DNA from: Juglans regia
Lineage: Eukaryota; Streptophyta; Magnoliopsida; Fagales; Juglandaceae
Assembly (NCBI RefSeq): GCF_001411555.2
Contig: NC_049911.1
Span: 7,882,209-7,946,208 of the forward strand
DNA length: 64,000 nucleotides
Direction of reading: 5' to 3'
The notes beneath the pieces were generated by a model that saw only the letters and a program-made list of their open reading frames with translations, was not told where the DNA came from and made no database searches. The translations under genes were made by a program, and so were the position numbers. Below are positions 35,576-47,558 of this stretch, in pieces. Each line of letters starts with the position of its first letter. Positions within the stretch are counted from its first letter, which is position 1.

Positions 35576-36090
35576 AATCAAGTTCGGCACCATCTGGATC
35601 ATTCTAAGTATTGCCCTTGTTTGCCATTGGGATATTCGCCAATTCGATGTCAAGAAATCCTTCATCCATGGTGATCTCCAGGAGGAAGTGTTTATTGACC
35701 AATCTCCAGGTTTTATCTATCCTACTTTTTATTCTTAGGTTTGCAAGCTAAACAAGGCCTTATATGACTTAAAAATAGGCCCCTCATGTCTAGTTTGATA
35801 AATTTAGTACTTCCCTTATTGTCGATGGTTTCCAGTGTAGCTCTGCTGACCCTTCACTTTTCATATATCACTCATCTCTAGGCACCATTTTTTTACTATT
35901 ATATGTAGATGATATTCTTCTCACTTGTTCAAACCCCTGACATCTTAATGCCTTCACTAGTACTCTTAGTCAATAGTTTGTTATGAAAGATTTGGGTCGA
36001 TAAACTAATTTTTGGGCATTCAAGTCAGTCCAACTTCCATGGTGTAGTCTTATCTCAATCTAAGTATGCTCTTGAGATGTGATGAAGGAA
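35576..36090 (+). pseudogene. Ty1/copia reverse transcriptase fragment (unit B)
   Basis: Duplicate of 88-610 with the same start after the LTR end. It reads RQFDVKKSFIHGDLQEEVFI-like, then KLNKALYDLK, then YVDDILLTCS near 35905-35930, broken by the same TAG after the FYS block and by other stops. The shared lesions show the fragment was already dead when duplicated. Confidence 0.8.
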
Positions 36091-36439
36091 GTGATTATTA
36101 GTGAATTCGTATTTTTTTCTTAATGATTAGGATGTTTGAAAAATAGTTAAAAGAAAAAAGAATCATTTACATTAATGTGCATATTTGAGATGCACATTTG
36201 GTACATCCTAACATTGTCCTAAAATAAAATAACAATATCTTATTAGGATTGGCCAATTAACTCTGACCTATATGGGGCGGATAAACTGATTGCTAACTTT
36301 CTAAATATTAAGGAAAAAGCTACGCCCACCGCTTGTTTGATCCCGCTCCCAGCTCCCGCTTGACGTGGCTTCCACAGAATAAATTAAAAACTTAGAAACC
36401 CTTATCTTCTTCAAGAAATAGAACAAAACTTAGCTTGCC

Positions 36440-37190
36440 TCCACATAATGAAATCTAGCCAACATACCCTTCTGTCACCTCCATAAAACGACGAGGGACC
36501 CAGCCAATTCCAAGACTCCACCTTACCCTTCTGTCGCCTCCACAGAGAACTTGTGTGGAGATATTCCTTTAGAGGATTTGAAAAGATCACTATGCTTGCC
36601 GAAAGGGTTTTGCTAGAAGGTTGAAGAGGTTTGCGAAACGCATTTAGTGAATGTGTACTTGGATATTTTTTCCAAAACTCTACAGGAGAGTTTGGGTGAA
36701 GCAAGTTGTGAATTTGTACTTGTGAATGAGAAACTAGATGAACGTACACACTAGCTAGAGCTTTCAACCAAATCTATGGAGTTACTGATGCTTAGGATGC
36801 ATGATGGTTTGGATGATGTTCATTCTCTTAATGAAGCCACTCTCAGAATCAAATTTAGAAAATGTTACCCATGAAAATCATTTTCTCAATCGAAAGATTA
36901 CTGAATGGGAAGCATTGATAATAGAGTACAAAAGTTATAAGAGTACATATGAGGCCTGCACGATAGAGAAGTTAGAGTTGGAAAACTCATTGAACCAAAA
37001 GATCTTAGAAAATCACAAGCTTCAAAATGATGTTTCCACTTTTTAGAAATGAAGGATCCTCTTCTTCTACTTCTTCCTTCTCCTTCTTCTTCTTCTGCTA
37101 ACTGAAATTGATGGGCTGACTTTTGAGAAGGAGAAACTAGAGGAGAAGAAAGGGGTTTTCGAGATTTTGAAATGAAGAATCCCCTTCTTC
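36440..37190 (+). pseudogene. Coiled-coil protein gene fragment (unit B)
   Basis: Duplicate of 935-1680. GDIPLEDLKRSLCLPKGFC-like and NVYLDIFSKTLQESLGEAS-like stretches are readable around 36555-36710. MKPLSESNLENVTHENHFLN and ITEWEALIIEYKSYKS follow at 36830-36945, then LELENSLNQKILENHKLQND. The fragment keeps a CAG codon where copy A has a TAG near 1170, so at least one of copy A's lesions is younger than the duplication. Function and parent gene are unknown. Confidence 0.5.
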
Positions 37191-37758
37191 TTTCCTCTTT
37201 TTTAATAATTAAAATAAAGATGTGGCAAGCCACATCAAGCGGGATCTACGAGCGGGGTCTGTGGAGCTACCAAGTATGAATGGCCATGAGATTTTAATAC
37301 ACTTGAATGGCCATGAGATTTTAATACGTATGAATGGTCTATATTCATGTAATATTAGAAATTTGTGGAAAAAATGTCAAGGAACACTGCTAAGGTCGGT
37401 CGATGTTAATCCAAGGGAAATTTTATCTGAATTAGATCTGGAATTGCTTGGCTGATCTCTTTTGTATAGACTGAACATTGAATAGTTGTATCTCATAATT
37501 AATGTATATGATCAGCTGGTATAGAGCACTACAAATCTCACACTTCTGCATTCTCAAACATCCTATCCAATCACTGGCATTAAGAATTGATGAAGCCTCA
37601 ATATATACATGAATTGCATCCATTTATTAAACTTGGCCTGGAGTACTGAGTACTAATGACCACTTCATACATTTTAATTCCTTACAATGGCCTTAGAAAT
37701 GAATACGTACAACAATATGGCTACCCATTTCCATACAACAAAAAAGATGACGCCTAAT

Positions 37759-38211
37759 TTAAAATTTTAAACCATAAGGAATAAAGGTATTGTAGAATTC
37801 AGAATGAGGATGTTGAGATACAAGGATAGCCCTGCACTCTTTCACCTTCACGTTCGAGCTACCTGTTTTAACTGATGCTCCAATGTAGCTCCATCCATCC
37901 AAATTATTTGACTGCTCCAAAAACGACTTGGCTGGTAGATACACCGCAAACCCAATTGGCCCTACAAAAGGGTCTTCAAGGGCACGTAAGACTAAGGGTT
38001 CTTTTAGGAGACCTTCATTAGTTTCAGAATGATAAACAAACTCAACAAAGTGGCCTTCATCAAGATGACTACCCATGAAAATCCTTGGATCTAAATTCTC
38101 TACCTCATCATCAACGTCATAAATAGTAAGATGAACATATCCCTCCCACTTACTATTATTATCTAGGTTTGGATGGATTTGAAGTGTTACATGACAACTA
38201 AAACTTCTCAT
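37759..38211 (-). pseudogene. Post-LRR domain of TNL copy B
   Basis: 150 open codons from MRSFSCHVTLQIHPNLDNNS to a stop after YNTFIPYGLKF. It aligns with 2825-2217 of copy A and 50411-49758 of copy C. A frame break just upstream (about 38225) separates it from the IP-x-WFN motif. Confidence 0.85.
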
Positions 38212-38363
38212 GTTGAACCACTTTGGAATTTAAGCTCCCAAGGAAGGTCCACACATTACCATGGGATTAAAACTATTAGTTTCCTGCATGTGAAGTAAGA
38301 ACAAAAAACAAAAAGATGTTAATTGCACTCCCACAAAACATCTTATGAAGAGATCAAAGAGAC

Positions 38364-39430
38364 TCACAATGTCATAGCCTTTTGTCTGCAAATACTTTCT
38401 TCACGATTCAAGCTTCTAATGTAGTAGTAGGCTCTGTCATCGAAACCAATATAGATGGCCCCAATAGAGTCATCAATGGTCATAAACATTTCTTGCATAA
38501 AGCAAGCATAATTTGAGACAAACTCTGGCACTGTGAAAAACATAGTGAATTTGACAGTAGTTCCACCATTATCCAATTGTTCCAGATACCCCGTACCATT
38601 CATGTCTTGAATTCCACCAAGTGATAGGCAATCAGATACATCCATAATTTTAAGAGATGACAACCTACAAATAACACTCAGAAAATTTGAAAGCTTTTTG
38701 TAGTAATGTAAAGACAATATGGAAAGGTTGTATAAACTCTTAAATGATGGGGGTAGTTCCTTTATGGCAGTACCATCCAAATAAAGTAACCGCAATGAAG
38801 TCATGTTTCCCAAATCTACATGTCTGGGAACTTCTCAAAACTTGAACAATCAGAAAGATAAAAATGTTCAAGTGACTTCAAGCTAATCTCATTTGGAAAG
38901 CTTTGAAGGCATTTGCAAGGATGTAGATTCAATCGTCTAAGCCGTTTGAGAACACCAATAGATTTGTGGACCTTAGATAAACTTGTACAACCTTCAAGGT
39001 CTAGTGTCTCAAGACTTGGGACTCTGGTGAAGTCTGGTATCTCCAACAAGTTTTGAGAGCCGCTACGATCAAAACATTTCAAACTCTCAAAACTCTGTTA
39101 TAAAATGAAAAATATTGAACCAAAAAAAAAAAAAAAGCATTAACGAGCTTAGTACCATTAGTAGAAAGAAGAACAAGAAGAAAACACATTACACTAATTC
39201 CCTTCCGCAGTTACTTGATGTGAATGCATGGAAATCTACGTTCAATAAGATTGTCTGCTTGAAAGCTATTTGACAAGGATTTTGAAGGATATTCAGACCA
39301 TTCTAGCACTCGTAACCCATGTGTTGGCATGAACCTTAAAGGGTCGTTGTGCCAATGCAGATTCAATAACTTATCACAGAGATTAGAAAACTCATGTTGA
39401 CAAAACTTGTGTTGCGAATTTTAAGAATTC
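38364..39430 (-). pseudogene. LRR region of TNL copy B
   Basis: The first LRR exon lies at about 39430-39190. The second (39082-38816) reads KCFDRSGSQNLLEIPDF and SLETLDLEGCTSLSKVHKSI. A frame change follows, and the block at 38813-38364 gives MTSLRLLYLDGTAIKELPPS and LSSLKIMDVSDCLSLGGI, then a short exon-like tail. It is better preserved than the same region of copy A, since it keeps the TAIKELPPSF repeat. Confidence 0.85.
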
Positions 39431-39603
39431 TCAATTTCTTCACCTTTGAGAAGGCTCTAACATTGTATCGTTCTTCATTTCGATTAGGTAAGTTTAGCAC
39501 TATGCCTTCAATCACGTCAGTTCCCTAAAAATGAAGAAAAATAAAATTGTGTGAGAAATATTTACAAAAAACTTAAGAATTCGAATGAAAATACACTATA
39601 CAT

Positions 39604-40453
39604 TCAAAAACAAGCAATATCTAAAAACAATTTCTTTTGTAAATCCTCCAATCCATCAAAACCTACTTGAAGTATATCTAAAATTATTTTATTAGGATTT
39701 GCTTTCAGTTGATCCCAAGCACCTTTCCATGCATTTTTTCCTCCACCAAACAAGGAGGACCCTAAAACTTTGAGAGCTAGTGGAAGGCCTTGAGCATATT
39801 TCACAAAGCCTTTGGATTAATCCACATAATTTTCTTCAGGATGGGGTTTCTTGAAAGCTGCTGAACTAAAGCGCTACAATTCTTCATCATTATTCAACTC
39901 ATTAACCTTATAGATATCATTCACTCCATGTCTTTTAAATAGATGGTTATCTCTGCTTGTTAAAATGATTCTAGTCCCCGGACCAAACCAATCATGTCTC
40001 CCTACTAATGATGTTAGATATTCTTCTCTGTCCACATCATCATGGACTAAAAAGAATTTTTTTATAAAAAAGTCTATTCCGTTTCATATTCATTCCCTCA
40101 CGATTATCCCATATATTTATTTCCCTCTCCATGAAGATCTTAGAAAGAAGTTTTTGTAAAGAAACTAAACCACGATTTCTAGTTTTTTCTCTAATATAGG
40201 CAATAAAGCTACTAGCTTCAAATTGGTAAGATATTCTATCATAAAAGACTTCTGCCAAAGTTGTCATGCCCACTCCACCCATAGTATGGATTCCTATACA
40301 GCATACATCATCCAATCCAATACCAAGTATGTTCATCATTTCACACGACATTCTATTCCAACAAGGTCCTTGGAAAGAATTGCAAAGTTACGACTCAATC
40401 CTTGAAGTATCTTTTTTTTTTTTTTTATTTCTTGGACAAGTGTTGATTCATAC
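39604..40453 (-). pseudogene. NB-ARC domain of TNL copy B
   Basis: Blocks in order are: YESTLVQEI; MMNILGIGLDDVCCIGIHTM; the altered P-loop (GGVGMTT); FEASSFIAYIREKTRNRGLV; a degraded kinase-2 region (KKILFSP then a stop near 40040); a SRDNHLF-like RNBS-B in another frame; and QGLPLALKVLGSSLFGG with KLFLDIACF at the left end. The stretch after IACF that copy A has at 4040-4390 is missing here: the sequence jumps from 39604 straight to the LRR-side intron, so copy B carries a deletion of about 260 bp or more. Confidence 0.85.
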
Positions 40454-41224
40454 CTGGGAAAAAATGATAAGATAATTAATTATTATGAGATAGTTATTGC
40501 CTTTCAAGAGTCAAATGTATGATATATAATGTATTAATGTGCAATATAGCACATTATAAGGAGCATGGTTTTGAGCTTCTGGTTGTAAGCTCCATGCTCC
40601 CTTTGTTTATGGTATTACTCTACCATAAATAAGGGTTATCAATAAAATTAGAGTAGCATTCCCATATCTTCAATATTATAGCACCCTAATATGGTTTAAC
40701 TTTTGACCCTTACATTTCCATTGTTTTTTGGTGAGAATTAGGAGAGTTTCGGTGTTGTTCCTAAATTAAAATCCATACAAGAATTGTAAGTTTTGATAAG
40801 GAATTAGGGTTTCTTGGTACATTGATGATCTGGGAGTTGCTGTTGATGCCAAATCCAAAGGACAAGGCATCATGATGTAGTTTCATATAATTAATAGTAA
40901 AGTACAAGGGAATCAGAGTAGGGAGCAATGTAATGATATGTAGTCAAAAGTAACTGATGCATATAGTAAAGCCAGAGGAAGGAAGTTGTGGCTCTGAGGA
41001 TGAAAGGAAGCCATAGAAATGTTGAATTTTAGAGGAATAGATATGGATGCAAATTACAAAGGTAGTCAATGTAACAACCCGATCTTATATTTTATTTTTT
41101 TATTTTTTGGAATAAATTAAAGATAATTTTTTTAAGCTCAATTTATGAGTTAAAGCCCATTAGAGAATTTATCGGATGGATTTTTTTTTTTTATAATTTT
41201 TAAGTTAGGGCTCCATCATTGTTG

Positions 41225-41226
<2 letters not shown>

Positions 41227-41259
<33 letters not shown>
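41227..41259. repeat. (ATT)n microsatellite
   Basis: About eleven ATT units near the start of the solo LTR. Confidence 0.9.
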
Positions 41260-42754
41260 TTCTCTCCAAGCTCATGAGTCCTTTTCGTAATAAAACTCCT
41301 CCCTACCAGATTTTCTTCTATGAATTTCAAACAATTCACTTATGCACATTCACGTCTCTTTTCAATCAGGATTTTCCAAAACTGCATGCCGCGAGTCCTC
41401 CAGCGTGAACCTTCCTCTCACACATCAAACCTATGCATGCACGGCTTCATCCGTTTCCTCCGCATTTACGTTTCTCATCTCTAGGGTTTTCCTTTTGGCT
41501 CTCAAGTCTCAACTGGCTAGGTTTATAAAAAGGTTTGCCCCTCCTCTACACAAAAAGCTTAGTCATTGCCGCCCAACGTCTAAATACACTCATGCACACA
41601 GAGCACCTTTCACAAACTTCCTCCCCTCAAAACTGCAACACACGTCCCAGAAAAACAACCTCCACCACCTACCCTTAGTTCGTCCAGAAGACCACCCAAG
41701 ACCTCCTTCGTGACGACCACCGAAAGTCGGTGCTCAAACCACGTTCACGACGAAAACACTACCCAACCCCACATAAAGCAAAAATCACTTGGCCTCCTTC
41801 CATAAACCAGACCACGCCGCAACACTTGGTCAGTCCACATTCCATGCAGAAGCCATGAAATTGCCAGTCCACTGCCCAGCCAACGTGTAACCCAGAACCA
41901 CCAACTTTCCCACATGCAGCAACCACAGCTCTTCCCTACACCATCGTTGGCCCGCCGTTGAGAAACCACACCAACAAAATACTCTGTTTTACTGCACCGA
42001 AGAAGAGGAAATATCCTTGCCCAAATCGAGAGCCACGTTCTGCCACTGTTGGGACGCGATGCCACCGTCAGCATCAACAGATGATGCCGGAGATCTAGCC
42101 TCCACCACCTAGTGACGGCCAATGCCACCGCCCGGAGCTCCCATGCACGCTGCGTGGTGCATAAACCTTCTCCCCATAATCTCTCTCTCTAAGATTCAGT
42201 TTCTCTCTCTCTCTCATAACTCTCTCTCACTCTCAGTTGCATAGATGCCACTCGTCGGAGTTGAAGCCATGCCCAGCCACCAGACCCACCGTCGCGACTG
42301 CCTTCTTCCTCTCTCGATGAGCATCACACCACCCAACCCGAATGCATGCAACCCGTAAAATCAATTTTAGGTGGGTTAGATAAATTACAAAAATGCCCTT
42401 TGTATTGTTTTTCCAAAATGCCCAGGCCCATTATGTTGTTTATTTTAAAAAATACCCATGCCTATTTAGAATTAAAAGATGAGAATATTTTAGTGTTAGG
42501 TAGAATCTAGGTTTAGGAAATATAGACTATTTTAGTAATTTAGGTTTTAAATAAAGTCACAGGTTTAATTAGAAATTTATGAAATTTCGTGTTTATTTTT
42601 ATAGACGACCGACTACGCGCTGAAAAGAGTGGATTAGTATTGTAAGGTAAGTAGCATGATCATACCCTTACATATGTATGGTAAATGACATGTCTTTTAT
42701 AAAAATATTATGCATGTCCCTTGGAAGCCCCTTTTTACATACCCAAGGCATGAT

Positions 42755-43010
42755 AAAATTATGAAAATCCATGATTTTACATGAAGAATTATGCATTAAA
42801 TTATTTATGAAAACTCATGATTTTATGAAATGAGTTATGCATCAAAAGATTTATGAGAGTCATGATTTTATGTGAAGGTTTATGGAAATTGATGATCTTA
42901 TGTGATACTTTATGCATTAAAATAGTTATGGAAAGTCATGCATGATTTTATGTGAGAGTTATGCATAAAATTATTTATGGAAAGTCATGAATTTATATGA
43001 GGAAACATGT
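42755..43010 (+). repeat. Short tandem repeats in the solo LTR
   Basis: Five or so degenerate units of about 45-55 bp, each with a CATGATTTTATG-like box followed by TTATGCAT and ATTTATG. A comparable set occurs in the long LTR at 23880-24030. Confidence 0.7.
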
Positions 43011-43894
43011 ATCACGACATTTATGAAAGAATGCAATTTCATTTGAAATTTATGATATGATATGACAAGTATGTATGTGATTTATTTTGAAATCTATGAT
43101 ATGAACAAGTATGTATGTGATTTCTTTCAAAATTTATGAAATGACAAGTATGCAAGTATGATTATGATAAGATATGTAACGGCCTATGTTATGATATGAA
43201 AACGGTACCTGTGTTATGGGCATATTGCATTGCCAGGTCGGGCATGCTGGTAGTGCACCCAGTATGTCTTCCTTATGTATGGATTCCACAACCTGTGGCC
43301 ACGGGCGGAATCAGAATCTACTTAGATTCACTAACCTTAACTCACGGGGGTCAACAATGGGTAACGGCCTATGATAAGTGAAAGATAAGTTAATATTAAT
43401 GTTCATGTTATTTATGTATGTATTTATGAATATGCACATTTTTCAAGAAACCTTATGTTTATTATGTTTATTGTATTATGTGTTGCTTATTGAGTATTCG
43501 ACTCATTTTAGTTTGTTTTTATGTTTTTAAATTACTCAGGTGATGACATTTATGAGGATGAGACTGCAGGACAGAACTTGACCCCGGGAGGCAAGGCAGA
43601 GGCCTAGACAGATTATGCTATGATTATTTCTATGGTGTAAAGCTTAAATAAATTATTTTGATAAGCACATGAGACTTCGGTATTTTTTAAAAATAAGTGC
43701 TTCTGTAAATTCTATTTTGGATTTTCAGTATCTATTAAAATTGTTTTATTTATGGAAACTTTTGCATCTGGCGCGTTGCTAAAAAGAAAAAGTTGTTAAG
43801 TTCAAGTTTAGTAGTAGCACACTGGCTCCACGAAAATTCTAAAATGTCCTTTTGGGAAGCGGGGTGTTACAATCAATCCCTAGAGAGGAAGAAC

Positions 43895-44494
43895 TGTTGG
43901 GATAAACCGGTTATGAAAGACTAATTTGAAGTATAACAACGGAAGAAAACAAAAGAAATAACAACATTCACACACAAAACACTACGATTTAAGTGGTTCG
44001 GCTTAATTTGAGTCTACGTCCACTAGTGGGGTCAGTCTCAATGAATTCACTATCAACAAAGATGGAGTACAAAATAATAATTACAAAATCTTCTTCCCAA
44101 AGTATCAATACACTATTAGGAATAACACAAAAGGACCACTCTTTCTCTCTGTAAAACTTTCGGCAGCCTTAAAGTTGAAAAAGTAAAAAACGAATGAAGA
44201 AACATCCATATTTATACTGAAATGGTGAGAACCCTATAATATGAACATTTGTTTGAGTGAAGTGTCGAGCAGAGCTCGAGCGAATGTTAGGGTTGCCATC
44301 TTGCTCGAGCTGAGTGTCGACAGGGTGTTAAGTGAACTCTCTGGTTGAAGCTTCGCTCGAGTGGACTATCAAGCGAAGTGTCGAGCTATAGTTGCTTGAG
44401 CTAAGGTCGAGCCACAGTCGAGCCAAGGTCAAGCAACAGTCAAGCCAAGCCCCAAAAATGGCATTTTCAATAGGAAATCAAGCCAAACTCAACA
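43895..44494 (-). mobile_element. LTR of a Ty1/copia element (600 bp)
   Basis: TGTTGGGATA...AAACTCAACA ends, 600 bp. The minus strand just before it (44495-44510) reads AACCCAAGGTGGATATT, a polypurine tract, so this is a 3' LTR in minus orientation. Its left end abuts the TNL copy B intron remnant. No partner LTR is visible. Confidence 0.8.
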
Positions 44495-44639
44495 AATATC
44501 CACCTTGGGTTGAATTCCCTCAAGCTAAACAAAAAATCCATTAACCAAAGAACCGACCCCCTCCATCAAATCCCCTAAGGGAATCACATACCTCGAACAC
44601 CAAACAGAGTTTGAACTTATAAATTGGAACCATCTTTGT

Positions 44640-45030
44640 CATCATATCTGTCGGATTCTCAGTAGTAGCAATCTATTGAATTTCTAACACGCCCTCTGTA
44701 ACAATTTCCCAAAAAAAAAAATTGATATCTGACATCAATATGCTTTGATCTCTCATGATACATTTGATTTTTCCACTCTGGCTGTCACAAAACACTGAAA
44801 TTTCATCTTGATGTAGTCCCAAATTACTTATCAGACCTTTCAACTCTGCTGTTGCCATATACTTTGCTGTAGTTGATAAAGCAACAATAGATTGTAGTGT
44901 TGCTTTCCAACTAATAGCAGAACCACATAAAGTGAAAACACATCCTATTAATGATCTTATCATATCTAAATCTCCAGCATAATTAGGATCAACATAACCA
45001 ACAACCTAGTAATTGTAGTCAATTTCTCTA
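44640..45030 (-). pseudogene. pol: Copia RNase H fragment
   Basis: The minus strand reads VGYVDPNYAGDLDMIRSLIG, then AISWKATLQSIVALSTTAKY and ISVFCDSQSGKIK, ending at VTEGVLEIQ. This is the C-terminal RNase H of a copia polyprotein, about 140 bp from its 3' LTR as expected. The GYVDPNYAGDLD and ALSTT blocks are diagnostic. Sequence upstream of about 45030 is lost, so the element is truncated and ends near a (CT)n microsatellite. Confidence 0.85.
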
Positions 45031-45062
45031 TAAAAAAATCAAACCGAGGTTCGAAGTACCTT

Positions 45063-45087
45063 TCTCTCTCTCTCTCTCTCTCTCTCT
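45063..45087. repeat. (CT)n microsatellite
   Basis: About twelve CT units at the edge of the copia fragment. Confidence 0.9.
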
Positions 45088-45393
45088 AATTTGTGACCTG
45101 ATTGTGATTGTGATTTATGTTAGAATGTCATCATCATCAATGTCTTCTTCATCCTTTGCTAAATGTACTTTGGGTCAATCATTCTGCTTCTGTGAGGTTG
45201 AAGCCACACTAAGATACTCAAATACTACAAAAAATCCAGAATGACCCTTTTTAGGGTGTCCAAAGTACAACACAGAGGTAATTACATCATTTGTACATCT
45301 AATATTTGTCATATTTGCGTTAATAAAATATAAATAAATATGTAATATTAAAAATGTGCACCTGTTTACGTTTTCCCTTTACTAGTGCTTTCT

Positions 45394-47558
45394 TCATTTT
45401 CGCTTTAACTTTTGCATGTCTTTCTTCATCTTGGATGCTCTCCTCAAAGATGGAGGTCTGCATTTTCCTCTCACAACAAGTGGACTGAGTACTTGCTTTG
45501 AGCTACCAACTGTAATTGTGTTATTTGTTGGACAACCAACATTGGAACCCGTTAGAGTCATCGATGGGGGTTCTTGGTTATCACGATATAAGTCAATCAT
45601 TGCATATAAATTATTAGTTGCATCCTTAGTATGCTCTTTCGAACTCATTGCATGAGTAATGATCTGATAACAAATATTTAATAGACTTAAATATCTGTTA
45701 GCATCTACCCCTGATCCCCAACGTCATAGCTACTGTGAATTAACATATATCTTCTTTTGATGTCCTTCCTCCATCGATCTGAAATATACCTATCTGGAAA
45801 ATATTTTATCCTGTTACATTTGAATATGGCCAAAATATGCCTACTCAGTATCCCCCCTCATGAACAATTTGCAATGCAGTCTTCTTCATTAAAGTCCACA
45901 GAATGAGTAACTAGCTTAGTGAACTCTTCAATACAAACTTCATCTTTTACTAGATAGGTTTTTATTGCACCATCCCTTCTATGTAGAGATGGATCCATAT
46001 CGAGCACACCCATGAGTTGCATTTGGACTTCCCTAAATTTAGCTTTCATATAACAACTCTTGAAATCTCTTTTCAATTGGAGATCTAGATACGCATTGAA
46101 TTGTGATGCTAAATAAGTGGAAGTCTGCGCTAGTTTCATTCTCGATTTTCATTCTCAATGCGCTGTCAAACTGATCGATAAAATCCTTCAAGTTTGTCCT
46201 CGCATGAACATAATGGTCAAAAAAAGCATTCACAATCTCGCTCCGTTGGGGTTGTACTCATTTTAGATCAAAAGAACTCTTTTAAGAATGCCAGTATCCA
46301 ATGCTCATACTCAGCGTATAAACTTTGTAACTAGGCATTCTCATGCAAGTTGTATGTGGTGATTAATTAATCCTAACATTTCTCAAACTCTTCAACACTT
46401 TAGATGTCATACACACATTTCATCAATTGATTTTTCAGCTCACTTTTGTAGGAACGATGGGAGCCAGACTTCTCAGCGACTTTCTTCAGTATATGCCACA
46501 AGCAAATCTATGTCGGCTTTTTAGAAAGACAATAGTAATTGCATTTTTCATTGCCCTGTCTTGATCTATAATAGTAGCTTTCAGAGCTATACCATCCATA
46601 CACTGCAACTAGGTCTTGAATAACCACACAAAGGTCTCCATATCATCACTGGAAATGAATCTTGCTCCCAACAGAATTGGTTACCCGTGGTGGTTTACAC
46701 CAACAAATGGTACAAAGGGCATTTCATATCAATTCGTCAGGTATGTAGTGCCGATCGAATGTGACCACATCATCGAAATATTGATAGATTGCCCTACTAT
46801 GGGGTCTGTCCAGAACACATTCTTTAACCTCCCATCATCATCATCTAAATCCATCAATGCAAAAAATCCATTATTTTTGTACTACATCCTACAAAAATAC
46901 TCTCAAAGAGCTCCAGAACCCCCTTTCCCAAGTTGTAGATGTATTGACTTGTCGATGTAATTACGACAATCCTTTTCAAAAAAGGGAGGTTCTCGAATGC
47001 ACTCATGCCAACGACAAGAAATCTGAAACTCTTATTCATTTGGATGTCAGCCAAGTTGTTTGTATCTAGGACTCTTTTCTACGGAGTCACTTACTTCTCT
47101 ATTACATTGAAAGAAACAGGATTTCTTTGGACTAAGGCCGTGATTATGGATATTACGAAATGTTGTCAACTGAAACTTTCCCTCAACTTTTAAGGCATTA
47201 TTCTATGCCTTACTATCTGTCTTCCTGTCGGATATGGTTTGGCGAGATTCAACGTCCTATTCCGGGCCTTCCCACCACAGGCATAACAAATGGTGATATA
47301 TCTAACAGTCTCATCCTCTCCCTTCTCATTCCTTTTTTTCATCACTCCAAACTTGTATTTTTTAACATATTTCTTATAATAACTCATTAATTCTTCAAAA
47401 GAATTAAAGTCCATCCCTTAATTTGGCTCCTCAATCATATCACCACCATCCATTTGCACTAACTGAGGTGTCCGGTACTTCCATCCTCAGTTTCCCGTGA
47501 ATTTGATCTATCTTCTTTGCTTTCTTCAACTCTAGAGGAGGTACATGGTGCATTTTGC
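45394..47558 (-). pseudogene. FAR1-related sequence (FRS) pseudogene
   Basis: Blocks read right to left. The FAR1 DNA-binding domain is at 47414-47190 (FNSFEELMSYYKKYVKKYKF, DETVRYITICYACGGKARNR). The MULE transposase-type core lies around 46860-46610 (DLDDDDGRLKNVFWTDP, YEMPFVPFVGVNHHG, MMWSHS). The MNAFFDHYVHARTNLKDFID block is at 46233. A SWIM-like piece (GGILSRHILAIFKCNRIKYF) lies near 45830 with a Cys replaced by Ser, and a basic VVRGKCRPPSLRRASKMKK tail at 45460. FRS proteins are transposase-derived transcription regulators. At least six frame breaks are needed to read it. Confidence 0.85.

Larger units (their letters stand above)
37759..40453 (-). pseudogene. TIR-NB-LRR resistance gene relic, copy B
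   Basis: Same order as copy A but without a TIR exon. It has an NB-ARC exon (from the acceptor at 40453 to about 39604), LRR exons (about 39430-38364) and a post-LRR domain (38211-37759 and just upstream). The P-loop reads GIHTMGGVGMTTLAEV: the nucleotide-binding lysine is replaced by methionine. Intron 1 continues to 41069, is split by a solo LTR (41070-43871), resumes for ~20 bp and is then cut off by a copia element at 43895. Multiple stops and shifts confirm a pseudogene. Confidence 0.9.
41070..43871 (+). mobile_element. 2.8-kb solo LTR in TNL copy B intron
   Basis: Begins TGTAACAACCCGATC and ends GGGGTGTTACA, flanked by GTCAA (41065-41069) and ATCAA (43872-43876). Copy A has the empty site (GGTAGTCAGTCCCTA at about 5847). 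It holds an (ATT)n run (41227-41259), a C/T-rich stretch near 42180-42230, a set of ~50-bp tandem repeats (42755-43010) and a conserved block near 43225-43340 also seen in the other long LTRs. No coding region. Confidence 0.9.

Noticed and set aside
41342..42128. Frames of 119-127 codons on both strands
   Set aside because: They lie inside the solo LTR at 41070-43871. Composition alone keeps them open.
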